From NCBI GenBank assembly GCA_007378985.1, contig VMHB01000002.1:41369-105368 (forward strand): a DNA stretch of 64,000 bases. The letters are read 5' to 3'. The DNA comes from Parcubacteria group bacterium Greene0714_7. GTDB lineage: Bacteria; Patescibacteria; Paceibacteria; UBA9973; UBA2103. The stretch's first letter is position 1. Each line of letters opens with the position of its first letter. Shown one piece after another: positions 1-8,454 of this stretch. The notes beneath the pieces were generated by a model. The model was not told where the DNA came from. It worked only from the letters and a program-made list of their open reading frames with translations, and searched no databases. The position numbers were made by a program, and so were the translations under genes.

Positions 1-1137
1 AGAATCAATATTCTTACTATCATCCTTCTTTTTTTCTTCAGAGCTTTCCAAAAAACTAGTGAAGCCTTTGTTCAATCCCTGAAAAAATCGACGCATTGGT
101 GAGTAATGCTCCATATACATATTTTTTCGAAATATGTCATTCGCAGAACCCTTACCTTTATTAAGTTCGTCTAAAACATAGCGAATACGCTTAGAGTGAT
201 AGTCTCCTGCTGGTGCAACGGTAATTTGAAGCGCGGCCCCCTCACCTTCTTTGGTAATTTTTGAAAGTGCTGCGAGCGTCACATTCATAGGGTCGTGACT
301 AAACTCTTCTGATGTCTTTAAAGGAATTGGTGGCGGGCGCTGATAGTAAGCAGACGCTGCAACAGTCACACCAAATTGGTTAAAAAGATTGTAGTCATCT
401 TTTTTTTCAACAATACGTGCACGGGGAAACATAGCAAAAATCTGCTTTTCAAACGTTTCCCGTTTTGCTCGAGGAACTGACAAATAAAAGACCGCTTCCT
501 CTTTAGTGTGCGAGACAGCAATTTCCATTGTGAAATGCTGGAGATGAATTTTTTTGCGCTTGTGCCAATCTTTCAGGAAAATTGTATCGGGGAGAGCAAC
601 AAAAGGAATCATGCTCAAATAAAACTGCTCCATCTGCATGCAAACATCCTTAAGAGACCCCCCTGGTTTCCCTGGCGCGGCTTCAGGTACGGCTATATCC
701 AAGAGAACAAAATCAAGAGCTACAGCGAGTGGGTCACTAGCGCTCAGCCCTGGGATTGGATGACCAGCTGTCCGGTACTGCACAAGCAGGCGATGGAAAT
801 CATCTTCAAGATGGGGATTATCAATGCGATCGAGCTCCTTCATGACAGCCTTGAATCCTTGGGTATGTAAAATACCCAACAACTCCTCCATGTCTTTGTC
901 GTTCGAGTCAGGTGTAAGTTCAAGAATGATGCCTTGCTTCTGCTCTTGCTCTACCCCCTCTGGTGCCTCCGAAAGTGTAGGGAGAACAGATGCTTCGACA
1001 GGTAAGGCCGGATCTCCTCGATGCCCCCTTCCTCCACCACCAGAGCGCGCAGTCTCACGCAACTTCGTCAGTTGATGTTCGGGCGAGAGCTTCGCTGCTT
1101 TTGTATCAATTCCTTTGTTTGGATTAAACCCTGGCAT
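1..1137 (-). CDS. N-terminal part of a VirD4/HerA-like (DUF87-type) ATPase-family protein, cut by window edge
   Basis: The minus frame is open from ATG 1137 to the window edge (379 codons, no stop), so the C-terminus is missing. It starts with a basic, glycine-rich low-complexity stretch (about residues 1-45). A middle region follows with patterns such as FTMEIAVSHTKEEAVFYLSV, an FPRARIVEKKDDY stretch and EGEGAALQITVAPAG. From memory, these resemble the N-terminal region of large CPR proteins that carry a VirD4/HerA-type ATPase domain further on. That ATPase domain would lie outside the window, so the family call is inferred. The tail seen here is rich in Glu and Lys. Nothing is visible about regulation. 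It lies about 70 bp from the next minus gene. Confidence 0.55.
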   Translation of the reverse strand, partial: MPGFNPNKGIDTKAAKLSPEHQLTKLRETARSGGGGRGHRGDPALPVEASVLPTLSEAPEGVEQEQKQGIILELTPDSNDKDMEELLGILHTQGFKAVMKELDRIDNPHLEDDFHRLLVQYRTAGHPIPGLSASDPLAVALDFVLLDIAVPEAAPGKPGGSLKDVCMQMEQFYLSMIPFVALPDTIFLKDWHKRKKIHLQHFTMEIAVSHTKEEAVFYLSVPRAKRETFEKQIFAMFPRARIVEKKDDYNLFNQFGVTVAASAYYQRPPPIPLKTSEEFSHDPMNVTLAALSKITKEGEGAALQITVAPAGDYHSKRIRYVLDELNKGKGSANDIFRKNMYMEHYSPMRRFFQGLNKGFTSFLESSEEKKKDDSKNIDS

Positions 1138-1205
1138 ACCTAGTAGTATAACGCGTCACTCGCGCAAAATTTTTCTTGAGTAGAAACGAGCGTGTAATAT
1201 TTCTA

Positions 1206-1757
1206 TTACGGAACATCAGAACCTAAACTCCGCATCATCTCAAATGCACCACGAGCAATTGATGCACCATCTGCCCCAACAGAAAGTGGTGCTTTTTTTA
1301 AAACCAAATGACCTTGCTCTTCAAACACTCCAACCTCAGTGCCTGCAGTCTCAAACCAACACGCCAACCCGGCTTTTTCACCCTCCAAAAGTGGCCATTC
1401 TGGAACACCTATTTCTGCACACGAACCTTCATATGTTCCAACAGAGGATTCTTTACCATTAAGAGAGAGCGATACATTAGTGAGTGGAGCACCGGCACGG
1501 TTTTTACTGCCTGAGTCACTCACAATCCAGTTGTACACAGAAACCTCGCATGGAGTAAATTCACATGCTGGACCTACTCGTCCAACAGTACTCCCATCTG
1601 GACAGATTTTCGTTTCTTCAGTACACGCGCTCACATGTGGCACAACAGTAGTAGAAATACGGACAAAAAAGAACCAAGCACCGATGACCCCAACACATAT
1701 AACTACACCAAAGAAAACCCACTGAAACTTTGCCGACATCATACTAGTGTAACTCAA
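1206..1757 (-). CDS. small membrane-anchored protein with a Cys-rich extracytoplasmic motif
   Basis: 183 residues. A hydrophobic segment at about residues 12-32 is a likely signal anchor, preceded by a short basic N-terminus. It is followed by a four-Cys motif at about residues 45-70 (CTEETKICPDGS then GPACEFTPC) of a kind seen in CPR envelope proteins. The rest is polar, contains two further cysteines (CAEIG and LACWFE) and has no membrane segment, so the protein is probably displayed outside the cell. Function unknown. Two internal ATGs near 1742 could be the true start. Its upstream flank is the multibranched hairpin at 1771-1852, which probably terminates the ribosomal transcript and separates this gene from it. 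Confidence 0.6.
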   Translation of the reverse strand: MSYTSMMSAKFQWVFFGVVICVGVIGAWFFFVRISTTVVPHVSACTEETKICPDGSTVGRVGPACEFTPCEVSVYNWIVSDSGSKNRAGAPLTNVSLSLNGKESSVGTYEGSCAEIGVPEWPLLEGEKAGLACWFETAGTEVGVFEEQGHLVLKKAPLSVGADGASIARGAFEMMRSLGSDVP

Positions 1758-1770
1758 ATAGAGAATACAA

Positions 1771-1852
1771 AAAAAGGCGCCACTAAAACATAAGATTTAC
1801 TTATGTTTGGGCGAACAATTACTTTGTAATTGTTTTAGCCGTGGCGCCTTTT
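1771..1852 (-). terminator. three-way-junction hairpin with T-tract, end of the map transcription unit
   Basis: A 12-bp outer stem (1772-1783 with 1841-1852, core GGCGCCAC) encloses two perfect 9-bp hairpins, 1786-1794/1800-1808 (loop ATTTA) and 1814-1822/1826-1834 (loop TTT). On the minus strand the outer stem runs into seven T residues, as an intrinsic terminator would. It lies after the last small gene of the ribosomal cluster. The two inner arms are unusual for a plain terminator. Confidence 0.65.
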
Positions 1853-1870
1853 AAGAACCTGTCTAAGTAG

Positions 1871-1933
1871 TTATTTTTTCTTATCTTTCTTTGGTTTCTT
1901 TTTATCTTTACGATGTGTTTCTCCTTTTGCCAT
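1871..1933 (-). CDS. 20-residue Lys-rich micro-protein
   Basis: An ATG-to-TAA frame of 20 codons reads MAKGETHRK followed by an almost pure Lys/Pro/Asp tail. The extreme basic composition and its place at the end of a ribosomal operon suggest a small RNA- or ribosome-binding protein, but this is inference. I recognise no named family. No clear ribosome binding site is visible. It could also be a chance frame in A-rich DNA; the start MAKGE and the abrupt stop before the terminator favour a real gene. Confidence 0.4.
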   Translation of the reverse strand: MAKGETHRKDKKKPKKDKKK

Positions 1934-1970
1934 ACAATAGTGCGATTATTAAAATAATGTTTTTATACTA

Positions 1971-2147
1971 TCATGTCTTTACTATTATTTTCTTCCCATC
2001 GCAGACACTGCATATGAGCGACATATGTTGCCAGTCGCCATTTTGTTTTCTGTATCCGCGATCCTCAGTGCCCCATCCATTACATCGATGACATTTTTCT
2101 TCAGTGGAATTCAAAAACACTTCTCTTCCTAAGCCTTTAAAAACCAT
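1971..2147 (-). CDS. mini zinc-ribbon protein (two CxxC knuckles)
   Basis: 58 residues from ATG 2147, 13 nt downstream of the map stop, with an AAGAGA Shine-Dalgarno-like stretch about 5 nt upstream. The second half has CHRCNGWG (about residue 20) and CSVCDG (about residue 48). Two CxxC pairs with following Gly resemble half of a DnaJ-type or rubredoxin-like zinc ribbon. A longer frame opens upstream inside map, but the ATG after the map stop fits operon spacing better. Probably cotranscribed with adk-map. Function unknown; a structural zinc site is inferred from the four cysteines. Confidence 0.6.
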   Translation of the reverse strand: MVFKGLGREVFLNSTEEKCHRCNGWGTEDRGYRKQNGDWQHMSLICSVCDGKKIIVKT

Positions 2148-2160
2148 ACAATCTCTTACT

Positions 2161-2925
2161 CTAAAGCTCTGTAAGAATTTGATGGCCATTCTCAGTAATA
2201 AGAATAGTGTGTTCAAAGTGTGCGGCACGCGAACCATCTTTGGTAACAAATGTATATCCATCCTTCAAAAGTTTTACGCGAGGGGTACCCTCCGTAAACA
2301 TAGGCTCGATTGCAATAACCAAGCCTGGAGTTAAGAGTGCTCCGGTACCAGCGTCCCCAACATTCGGCACATACGGCTCTTCATGAACAGAATTCCCCAC
2401 TCCATGTCCTCCAAGCTCAAAGACAATACCGTACCCGCGTTTGACGCCCACTGTTTCAATAGCAGAACTTATGTCTCCAATATACCCACCTGGTTTTGCC
2501 ATTTTAATACCCGCCATGAGAGCCTCCTTTGTTGCATTCAATAGTGCCTTTGCGCCCATGTCCCCCTTCCCTGCAATAACTGTAAGCGCACTGTCTACAA
2601 GTAAGCCTTGGTGCGCTAAAACACAATCAAGCCCCACAATGTCCCCCTCTGTAATAATGCTAGGATTTTCATTTGGGATACCGTGCACTACCTCATCGTT
2701 AATTGAAATACAGATGGTTGCAGGGTACGGGCGTGCTGCTCCCCGTGGAGTATACCCAATGAGCGATGGTACATCGCCGAAATCTCGAATCATTTTCTCC
2801 GCAAGAGTATTGAGAGTATCGGTTGATACACCGGGGCGAACAGCATTCCCGACAGTTTTTAGTACTTCCGCAAGGTGTCTTCCACCTTCCCTGAGAATTG
2901 GAATATCTTTTTTTGTTGCAATCAT
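2161..2925 (-). CDS. map: methionine aminopeptidase type I
   Basis: 254 residues. The enzyme removes the initiator Met from nascent proteins in the cytoplasm, using two divalent metal ions. Visible metal ligands and motifs are GLDCVL and the following VDSALTV (the two Asp positions), GHGVG (His), IAIEPMF (Glu) and FEHTILIT (Glu). The substrate-pocket motif VVHGIP is present. Length matches the type Ia family with no N-terminal zinc finger. It follows adk with a gap of about 10 nt, the classical secY-adk-map order, here with gmk inserted. Confidence 0.96.
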   Translation of the reverse strand: MIATKKDIPILREGGRHLAEVLKTVGNAVRPGVSTDTLNTLAEKMIRDFGDVPSLIGYTPRGAARPYPATICISINDEVVHGIPNENPSIITEGDIVGLDCVLAHQGLLVDSALTVIAGKGDMGAKALLNATKEALMAGIKMAKPGGYIGDISSAIETVGVKRGYGIVFELGGHGVGNSVHEEPYVPNVGDAGTGALLTPGLVIAIEPMFTEGTPRVKLLKDGYTFVTKDGSRAAHFEHTILITENGHQILTEL

Positions 2926-2934
2926 CCTGTCAAA

Positions 2935-3516
2935 TTATTTCAAAACCTCTGCTACTTTTTTCATTACTTCTTCATGCACTTCCGCAGGTGTTTGTTCACC
3001 ATTTATATTGATACATTTGCCCAATTGTTGGAAATATTCAATAGCTGGTTTCGTAAGACGATTATACTCAGCGAGGCGCATACGGATAACAGACTCATCT
3101 TTGTCGGTTGAATCACGGCCACGGAGAAGTGAGCGTTTTACTACTTCATCTTCACTGACATCCAAATTCAATACGGTATATGAACGCCCCAGCCATGTAC
3201 AGACTTCATCAATGACTTTTGCTTGTTCAACATCACGACCCGATCCTTCAAATATTGCGCCCCTTTCTGGAGCTAGATTAAACAAAAACTCCTCGAGCAT
3301 ATAATTAGCAACCCACGAAGGCATGAGAAGACCCTTTTCATAATCTGCCTTAATGCGGTTACCGAGAAGTGAACCTGACGCAACAATTTCACGAAACTTT
3401 CCACCAGTGCTAAAAACCGTATACCCAAGTTTCTCTGCGAGCTGTACACACTGCGTTTCTTTTCCAGAAGCAATGCGTCCTACAAAGAAAAATAAATGTT
3501 TCTGTTGTGTATCCAT
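2935..3516 (-). CDS. adk: adenylate kinase
   Basis: 193 residues; interconverts ATP + AMP and 2 ADP. The P-loop is GRIASGKET at about residues 13-21, a divergent form of the usual GxPGxGKGT. The AMP-site region GSGRDVEQAK and the RGRDSTDKDESVIRMRL lid/arginine region are recognisable. The lid is short and has no zinc cysteines. The position between secY/gmk and map is the standard place for adk. The P-loop divergence means another nucleoside monophosphate kinase specificity cannot be excluded, but context makes adk most likely. Confidence 0.85.
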   Translation of the reverse strand: MDTQQKHLFFFVGRIASGKETQCVQLAEKLGYTVFSTGGKFREIVASGSLLGNRIKADYEKGLLMPSWVANYMLEEFLFNLAPERGAIFEGSGRDVEQAKVIDEVCTWLGRSYTVLNLDVSEDEVVKRSLLRGRDSTDKDESVIRMRLAEYNRLTKPAIEYFQQLGKCININGEQTPAEVHEEVMKKVAEVLK

Positions 3517-3527
3517 GAATACCTATA

Positions 3528-4100
3528 TTAACCTGCAATAAGAGATTCTACGACTTCTGCAAAACGTTTTTTAGCAGCATCCACTTCTCCCGAATGATTT
3601 TCAATAACAAAATCAGCCTCGGACATAAAATTCATCTCATCTTGATATCGTTCTTTTCTTTTCTCGAGTTCCGTTTCCGATATTGATGCACGAGCCCGAA
3701 TCCGAGCCTCCATTTCACTCCACGAACCAGCATTCACGAAAATAACAGCTAGTTCTTCTTTAGGGATTTTCTTTTGCAATTGTCGAACTCCTTGTACTTC
3801 AAGTTCTTTTAGTGCAGTCATACCTCCGTCTAACAGTGGCATAACTTCAGATGCAAGCGTGCCATAAAAATGCCCACCATATTCTGCCCACTCTAAAAAA
3901 TCACCACTCTCGATGCGGGACTGAAACTCCTCACGAGAAAGAAAATAGTAATGCTCGCCGTGCTTTTCGTTAGCACGCATAGAACGAGTTGTTGAAGACT
4001 TCGGGTACTGAAGCGCTGGAAACAGAGGGCGGATATGATTAATAAGTGTTCCTTTTCCAGAACCAGATGGACCAATAACGAGTATGAATTTCCCTTTCAT
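3528..4100 (-). CDS. gmk: guanylate kinase
   Basis: 190 residues; phosphorylates GMP to GDP with ATP. The P-loop GPSGSGKGT is at residues 10-18. The GMP-binding segment follows with STTRSMRANEKHGEHYYF and then the EFLEWAEYGGHFYGT region typical of the family. Full family length. It sits between secY and adk, which is not the usual order and puts guanylate and adenylate kinases side by side in the export/ribosome operon. Junctions are short, so cotranscription is likely. Confidence 0.93.
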   Translation of the reverse strand: MKGKFILVIGPSGSGKGTLINHIRPLFPALQYPKSSTTRSMRANEKHGEHYYFLSREEFQSRIESGDFLEWAEYGGHFYGTLASEVMPLLDGGMTALKELEVQGVRQLQKKIPKEELAVIFVNAGSWSEMEARIRARASISETELEKRKERYQDEMNFMSEADFVIENHSGEVDAAKKRFAEVVESLIAG

Positions 4101-4150
4101 ATTTTTACTATTTAGAAGCTACACACAAACGCTAGCCACTAAATCCTATC

Positions 4151-5422
4151 TTAATATTCTCGTAAAGAAATTTGTGCTCCAATCTTACGCACCAAATCCA
4201 AGACGACTGATACAACAATGAGGAGCGCTGTGCCTCCGATGGCAAGCGTACTTAAACCCGTGAGAGATTGCATGATGAGCGGGAGAACGGCAACAACACC
4301 AAGAAACAACGCGCCAACCATAGTAATGCGAGTAATGACGGTGCCAAGATACTCTGCCGTTTGTACTCCTGGACGTACTCCTGGCACAAACGCTCCGTTC
4401 TTTTGAAGATTAGTTGCAAGCATGTTTGGATCAAAAGTAACTGCTGTGTAGAAATAGGTGAAAAGAAATACGAGGAGGAAATAAAACACGGCGTAAATTA
4501 CTGCACCGCCACTCCACGAAAGGAGTGCACTTGCGATACTAGCAAGCCACACCACAGAAGACTTTGCTGCAAAATTCAAAAGAAGCTGTGGGAACAGGAG
4601 GATAGAGAGAGCGAAGATGATAGGAATAACACCTGCCTGATTTAAACGAAGTGGTAGGTACGTAGAGACACCGCCGTACATTTTGTTACCGCGCACTCTC
4701 TTTGCGTATGTCACAGGAACTGGCCTCTCTGCCTCAGTCATGACAACAACTCCGTAGATAATCACCAAAGCTGCAACAACAAAGCCCATATAGAGAGGAA
4801 TTTGCGCAGGATTAAATGAGAACAAAAGCTGTGCAAAATTCTGAGGAACGCTCGCAACGATACCTGCAAAAATTATGAGCGAGACACCATTACCGACACC
4901 GAACTCAGTCATAAGCTCTCCAATCCACATCAAGAGCACCGAACCTGCAGCTATGATAAGAACATTCAACATGAACGCCATAAGTGGAAGCTGGTCAACA
5001 ATTCCCTGACTCTGGAAAAGAGCGAGGTACGCATATCCTTGAATGAATGCGAGCGGAATCGAAAGAAGACGTGAGTACTGACTAAACTTCTTGCGCCCTT
5101 GGTCGCCCTCTTCTTGGTACATCTCCTTCAGCTTTGGGAACATGATAGTAAGAACCTGCATGATGATAGATGCAGTGATGTATGGCGCTACGCCGAGCAT
5201 GACTATTGAAAGATTGGAGAGTCCGCCTCCTGAGAAAATGTTGAGAAGACCAAGGAATTGGTTACTTGAAAAGAATTGCGAGAGACGTACAGGATCAATC
5301 CCTGGGATTGGTATCGTCGCGAGAAGTCTGAATACGGCAAGTGCCACAATAACAAACCCAATACGCTTGAGAAGCATACCGTCACTCAGAATGAGTTTGA
5401 GTTTTGCAAAGAATCCAGACAT
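4151..5422 (-). CDS. secY: protein translocase subunit SecY
   Basis: 423 residues, about ten hydrophobic transmembrane segments. SecY forms the pore of the general secretion channel with SecE and SecG in the inner membrane. Hallmarks seen: an N-terminal RLLATIPIPGID stretch, GIVPYITAS-like GVAPYITASIIMQVL (plug/TM2 region), the cytosolic loop AERPVPVTYAKRVRG, LPLRLNQAGVIPIIFA, and NLQKNGAFVPGVRPG before the last helices. The start ATG lies just after the rplO stop in a short tract rich in CTAAAAG. Length is normal for bacterial SecY. Confidence 0.97.
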   Translation of the reverse strand: MSGFFAKLKLILSDGMLLKRIGFVIVALAVFRLLATIPIPGIDPVRLSQFFSSNQFLGLLNIFSGGGLSNLSIVMLGVAPYITASIIMQVLTIMFPKLKEMYQEEGDQGRKKFSQYSRLLSIPLAFIQGYAYLALFQSQGIVDQLPLMAFMLNVLIIAAGSVLLMWIGELMTEFGVGNGVSLIIFAGIVASVPQNFAQLLFSFNPAQIPLYMGFVVAALVIIYGVVVMTEAERPVPVTYAKRVRGNKMYGGVSTYLPLRLNQAGVIPIIFALSILLFPQLLLNFAAKSSVVWLASIASALLSWSGGAVIYAVFYFLLVFLFTYFYTAVTFDPNMLATNLQKNGAFVPGVRPGVQTAEYLGTVITRITMVGALFLGVVAVLPLIMQSLTGLSTLAIGGTALLIVVSVVLDLVRKIGAQISLREY

Positions 5423-5434
5423 GGTAACCAGTGT

Positions 5435-5944
5435 TTAGCTTTTAGCTTTTAGCGAAGAGACAGCTTTCTTAGAAGGCATAACCTTTCTTGAAACAGGAGC
5501 GCGGACAGCACCTCCTGCTTTCTCAATTGTAGCCCGTGCTACTTCAGAGATGAAAACATCCTCAAAAGAGAGCTTAACGGTGAGTTCACCTCGCGCAAGA
5601 ACCTTGATTGGAGGAACCTTACCGGAAATGCGTCGTACAACCCCAGCCTTTACGAGCGCGATAGGTGTAACAACATCCCCTGCCTTAAATTGCCTTGAGA
5701 GCGTATCAAAGTTCACGGTAGCAAATCTCACGCGAGGTACTGCTGTGCGAGAACGGTTTCTGCCATATCCACGGCGTTTTGGAATCTTCTTGATGATGTC
5801 ACGCCATTCTGGGCGGAACTTTGCACCAGCACGGGAATTCTGACCTTTACCACCACGACCCGATGTCTTACCTCGTTTTCCCCCACGACCAACACGACGG
5901 GTCGCCTTATTGCTCTTTGAACGTGTAAGTGTGTGAAGTTCCAT
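5435..5944 (-). CDS. rplO: 50S ribosomal protein L15
   Basis: 169 residues, slightly longer than the usual 145 because of a C-terminal Lys/Ser tail. L15 is a late-assembly protein of the large subunit. The glycine-rich basic N-terminus GRGGKRGKTSGRGGKGQNSR and the FRPEWRD/RRGYGRNR region are diagnostic. The gene follows rpsE with a gap of 1 nt; the usual rpmD (L30) between S5 and L15 is absent, as expected for CPR bacteria. Confidence 0.96.
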   Translation of the reverse strand: MELHTLTRSKSNKATRRVGRGGKRGKTSGRGGKGQNSRAGAKFRPEWRDIIKKIPKRRGYGRNRSRTAVPRVRFATVNFDTLSRQFKAGDVVTPIALVKAGVVRRISGKVPPIKVLARGELTVKLSFEDVFISEVARATIEKAGGAVRAPVSRKVMPSKKAVSSLKAKS

Positions 5945-5945
5945 A

Positions 5946-6563
5946 TTATTTCTTTAGACTTGAAAGCGCCTTAATGGTTGCCCTCGCAATGTTGAGTTTA
6001 TTTTTAGATGGTGACAATACTTTTGCAGTCACATCTTTAATTCCTGCAAGCTCCAAAACAATTTTAACTGCAGAGCCAGCCACAATACCGCGCTCAGGAG
6101 AAGGACGAATTGCAACTATCCCTGAAGATGTCTTTGCCATCACATCGTGTGCAATGCTCATGGTTTTTGTCATTCTGACAGTAATCATGTTCTTCTTTGC
6201 ATCGCGGAGTGCTTTTTCAATCGCAAGTGCTGTGTCGCCTCCCTTACCAATACCAATTCCTACACGACCCTTTCTGTCTCCTGCGGCAATAGCTGCAGAG
6301 AACGAGAAGCGTCTACCTCCTGCCATAACACGAGCAACGCGACGGATAAGAATAGTTCTCTGATCAAATTCAGCTCGTTCACGAGGTTCACGCTTTCGGT
6401 CTCCCCCACGAGAAGGCCTACGATCACCACCAGCGCCACCACGAACAGGTCGGCGCCCACGCGGAGCATTTCTGGGTGCGCGAGGTGCAGGAGCAACAGG
6501 AGCCGATGCTGGAGTTGCGTCGGTTGTATTTTCAGATACTGGTGTGTTTTGTTCGTCGTTCAT
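5946..6563 (-). CDS. rpsE: 30S ribosomal protein S5
   Basis: 205 residues. S5 sits at the mRNA entry/back of the small subunit and affects decoding fidelity. The first about 65 residues are a low-complexity extension (Ala/Pro, then Arg/Gly-rich RRGGAGGDRR type). The conserved part starts near DQRTILIRRVARVMAGGRR and has the double-stranded-RNA-binding N-domain followed by VGIGIGKGGDTALAIEKAL and the C-terminal TAKVLSPSKNKLNIARAT region. The RGG-like extension is typical of CPR S5 and may bind RNA (inference). Confidence 0.96.
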   Translation of the reverse strand: MNDEQNTPVSENTTDATPASAPVAPAPRAPRNAPRGRRPVRGGAGGDRRPSRGGDRKREPRERAEFDQRTILIRRVARVMAGGRRFSFSAAIAAGDRKGRVGIGIGKGGDTALAIEKALRDAKKNMITVRMTKTMSIAHDVMAKTSSGIVAIRPSPERGIVAGSAVKIVLELAGIKDVTAKVLSPSKNKLNIARATIKALSSLKK

Positions 6564-6584
6564 ATGCTAAATAGTGAAGCTACA

Positions 6585-6941
6585 TTAAAATTCCAACCCT
6601 CCAGCTCTCGCAGCTTCTGCAAGCGCTCGAACGCGTCCCGTGTAAGTGAAGCCTCCTCGATCAAAGACAACCTTCTTTACACCCTTTGAAAGTGCAGCCG
6701 CTGCAACCCGTTCACCAACAATTCTTGCATCTTCCATCATAGTCTTGCCCTTTATATCCATAGACGAAGCGCTTGCCAATGTTTTTTGCGCATCATCATC
6801 AATGAGTTGTGCATAGAAATACTTATTCGAACGGAATACAGCAAGACGAGGGCACGAAGCTGTGCCTTTTACCTTCGCGCGGATACGGCGATGGCGACGA
6901 GCACGAAGAGCAGATTGAGTTTTTGGAGTTAATTTAGACAT
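6585..6941 (-). CDS. rplR: 50S ribosomal protein L18
   Basis: 118 residues, normal length. L18 binds 5S rRNA in the central protuberance. Recognised by RARRHRRIRAKVKGTASCPRL at the N-terminus followed by AVFRSNKYFYAQLIDD, the middle GERVAAAALSKGVKKVVFDR and the C-terminal GRVRALAEAARAGGLEF. It lies between rplF and rpsE, the standard spc-operon order, with short intergenic gaps. Confidence 0.97.
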   Translation of the reverse strand: MSKLTPKTQSALRARRHRRIRAKVKGTASCPRLAVFRSNKYFYAQLIDDDAQKTLASASSMDIKGKTMMEDARIVGERVAAAALSKGVKKVVFDRGGFTYTGRVRALAEAARAGGLEF

Positions 6942-6946
6942 ACAAA

Positions 6947-7483
6947 TTATGCAGATGCTTTCTTACCTTGTTTACGACGCACATACTCACCATCGTAACG
7001 AATCCCCTTACCTTTATATGGCTCAGGTTTCTTCACAGCACGAATAACCGCAGAAAACTGCCCCACTGCATCTTTATCAATACCACTCACGGTTATTTGA
7101 TTCTTCTCAACAACAACATCAATGCCCTCAGGAATTGCCAAAATTACTGGGTGAGAAAATCCAACGAGGAATTTCATATTCCTTCCCTGTACTTCAACGC
7201 GGTACCCGATACCTTCGAGGGTTAATTTCTTTTCGTATTTCTTATTTACACCAGCAATCATATTCTTGAGGTGAGATGCAAATGTTCCCCAGAGAGATCG
7301 TGCGAGCTTTGAAGAGTTCAAAGGCGCAACCGTTACGGCCTCACCTTCAACAGTCACCGATACCATCGAGTGTACTGGTCGTGTTATTACGCCCAAAGGA
7401 CCCTTCACGGTCAACACGCCCTCAACAACTGAGATGTGCGTATTTGCTGGAATAGTTATTGGATTTTTACCGATGCGTGACAT
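6947..7483 (-). CDS. rplF: 50S ribosomal protein L6
   Basis: 178 residues, usual length. L6 has two similar domains and lies near the sarcin-ricin loop and factor-binding site. N-terminus MSRIGKNPITIP is canonical, as is the C-terminal signature PEPYKGKGIRYDGEYVRRKQ. The middle HLKNMIAGVNKKYEKKLTLE is also typical. Standard position between rpsH and rplR. Confidence 0.98.
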   Translation of the reverse strand: MSRIGKNPITIPANTHISVVEGVLTVKGPLGVITRPVHSMVSVTVEGEAVTVAPLNSSKLARSLWGTFASHLKNMIAGVNKKYEKKLTLEGIGYRVEVQGRNMKFLVGFSHPVILAIPEGIDVVVEKNQITVSGIDKDAVGQFSAVIRAVKKPEPYKGKGIRYDGEYVRRKQGKKASA

Positions 7484-7510
7484 ATGTATTTTTGTAGTGA
7501 TCGTATTGGA

Positions 7511-7906
7511 TTACCAGATTTTGAAAAGGGTTTCTCCTCCAAGTCTATTTTGCCTAGCCTCACGATCAGTGACGATACCTTGTGGTGTAGAAAGAACCAT
7601 GAGTCCCTTGCCGTATTTCACAGGGAATACTTCACGAGCTTTTGCGTAGAGGCGGCGACCTGGCTTCGAAATTCTTTTAACGCCATTGATTCTTGGAAGA
7701 CCGTCGGCTCCGTAGAGCAACTCAACAACGAGAGTCTTGTGAATTCCCGAACCTTCTTCAGAAACTTCACCAAGGTACCCTGATTTGCGAAGCGCGAGTG
7801 CTACCGCAAGCTTAAGTTTTGAAAATGGCACAGCAACGGATGCTTTGCGCACCGCTGTGGCGTTTTTCAAACGAACAATGAAATCTCCAATAGGATCTGT
7901 AATCAT
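7511..7906 (-). CDS. rpsH: 30S ribosomal protein S8
   Basis: 131 residues, usual length. S8 is a primary 16S rRNA binder and in many bacteria the translational repressor of the spc operon. N-terminus MITDPIGDFIVRLKNA and C-terminus STPQGIVTDREARQNRLGGE are diagnostic. It lies between rpsN and rplF. The long leader upstream of rpsN (8201-8454) could be its regulatory target, but I cannot show this from sequence. Confidence 0.97.
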   Translation of the reverse strand: MITDPIGDFIVRLKNATAVRKASVAVPFSKLKLAVALALRKSGYLGEVSEEGSGIHKTLVVELLYGADGLPRINGVKRISKPGRRLYAKAREVFPVKYGKGLMVLSTPQGIVTDREARQNRLGGETLFKIW

Positions 7907-7930
7907 GATGAAATTATTGCTGTGGCTGAA

Positions 7931-8200
7931 TTACCAAGAAGACTTCTTAACACCTGGGATCTCCCCTCGGCGTGCCATTTCACGAAACTGAATACGAGAA
8001 AGACCGAAATGACGCATATATCCCTGACCACGGCCAGTAACTGCGCAACGATTCTTCACACGAATTGGTGAAGCATCTTTAGGAAGCTTTTGAAGACCTT
8101 CCCAATCTCCTGCCTCTTTCAAGGTAGCGCGCTTCACAGCAAAACGAGCGACCGTCTTGATACGCTTAGAATTACGAGCCAATTGTGATTTTTTTGCCAT
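7931..8200 (-). CDS. rpsN: 30S ribosomal protein S14, zinc-independent form
   Basis: 89 residues. S14 belongs to the 3-prime (head) domain of the small subunit. The longer form is recognised by NRCAVTGRGQGYMRHFGLSR and the C-terminal EMARRGEIPGVKKSSW. The zinc-binding CxxC pairs of short S14 are absent, so it is the zinc-free type. It is the first gene after the promoter/terminator overlap at 8455-8491, so it begins a separate transcription unit of the split spc operon. Confidence 0.97.
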   Translation of the reverse strand: MAKKSQLARNSKRIKTVARFAVKRATLKEAGDWEGLQKLPKDASPIRVKNRCAVTGRGQGYMRHFGLSRIQFREMARRGEIPGVKKSSW

Positions 8201-8454
8201 TTCTTAGATTTTATTACTGAGCGAGGCGAAATTAGAAAATCTTAGACCCCATCAGTATTTTTGCCACTTTGTTGCATACGACGCGCGTGTCCGAATAGGA
8301 CATCCCTAGCGGGCGAAGCGCGCCACCGAGGTATCTCACAACCGAAGATGTGGGACAACCTTCGTCATATATTTTTGCAAAAATACGACGGGGTTTTGTC
8401 GCCTTCTTGCACTCCGCCCTTGTGAGGCAAAAAGCGCTTCGAAAAGCTATTGCT
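8201..8454 (-). other. about 250-nt untranslated leader of rpsN
   Basis: No convincing gene is visible. The stretch lies between the -10 box at 8455-8460 and the rpsN start, an unusually long leader for this genome. It contains a 14-bp perfect palindrome at 8371-8384 (ATTTTTGCAAAAAT), a GC-rich part at 8280-8340, and the word TATTTTTGC followed within 22 nt by ATACGACG twice (near 8255 and 8370). A candidate structured regulatory leader. Confidence 0.4.

Noticed and set aside
1244..1725. Plus-strand frames opposite the small membrane protein
   Set aside because: Shadows; the minus frame has a clear membrane helix and Cys motif.
2441..3304. 287-codon plus frame opposite map and adk
   Set aside because: It lies wholly opposite two well-identified genes and has shadow-type composition (Ser/Pro/Arg-rich).
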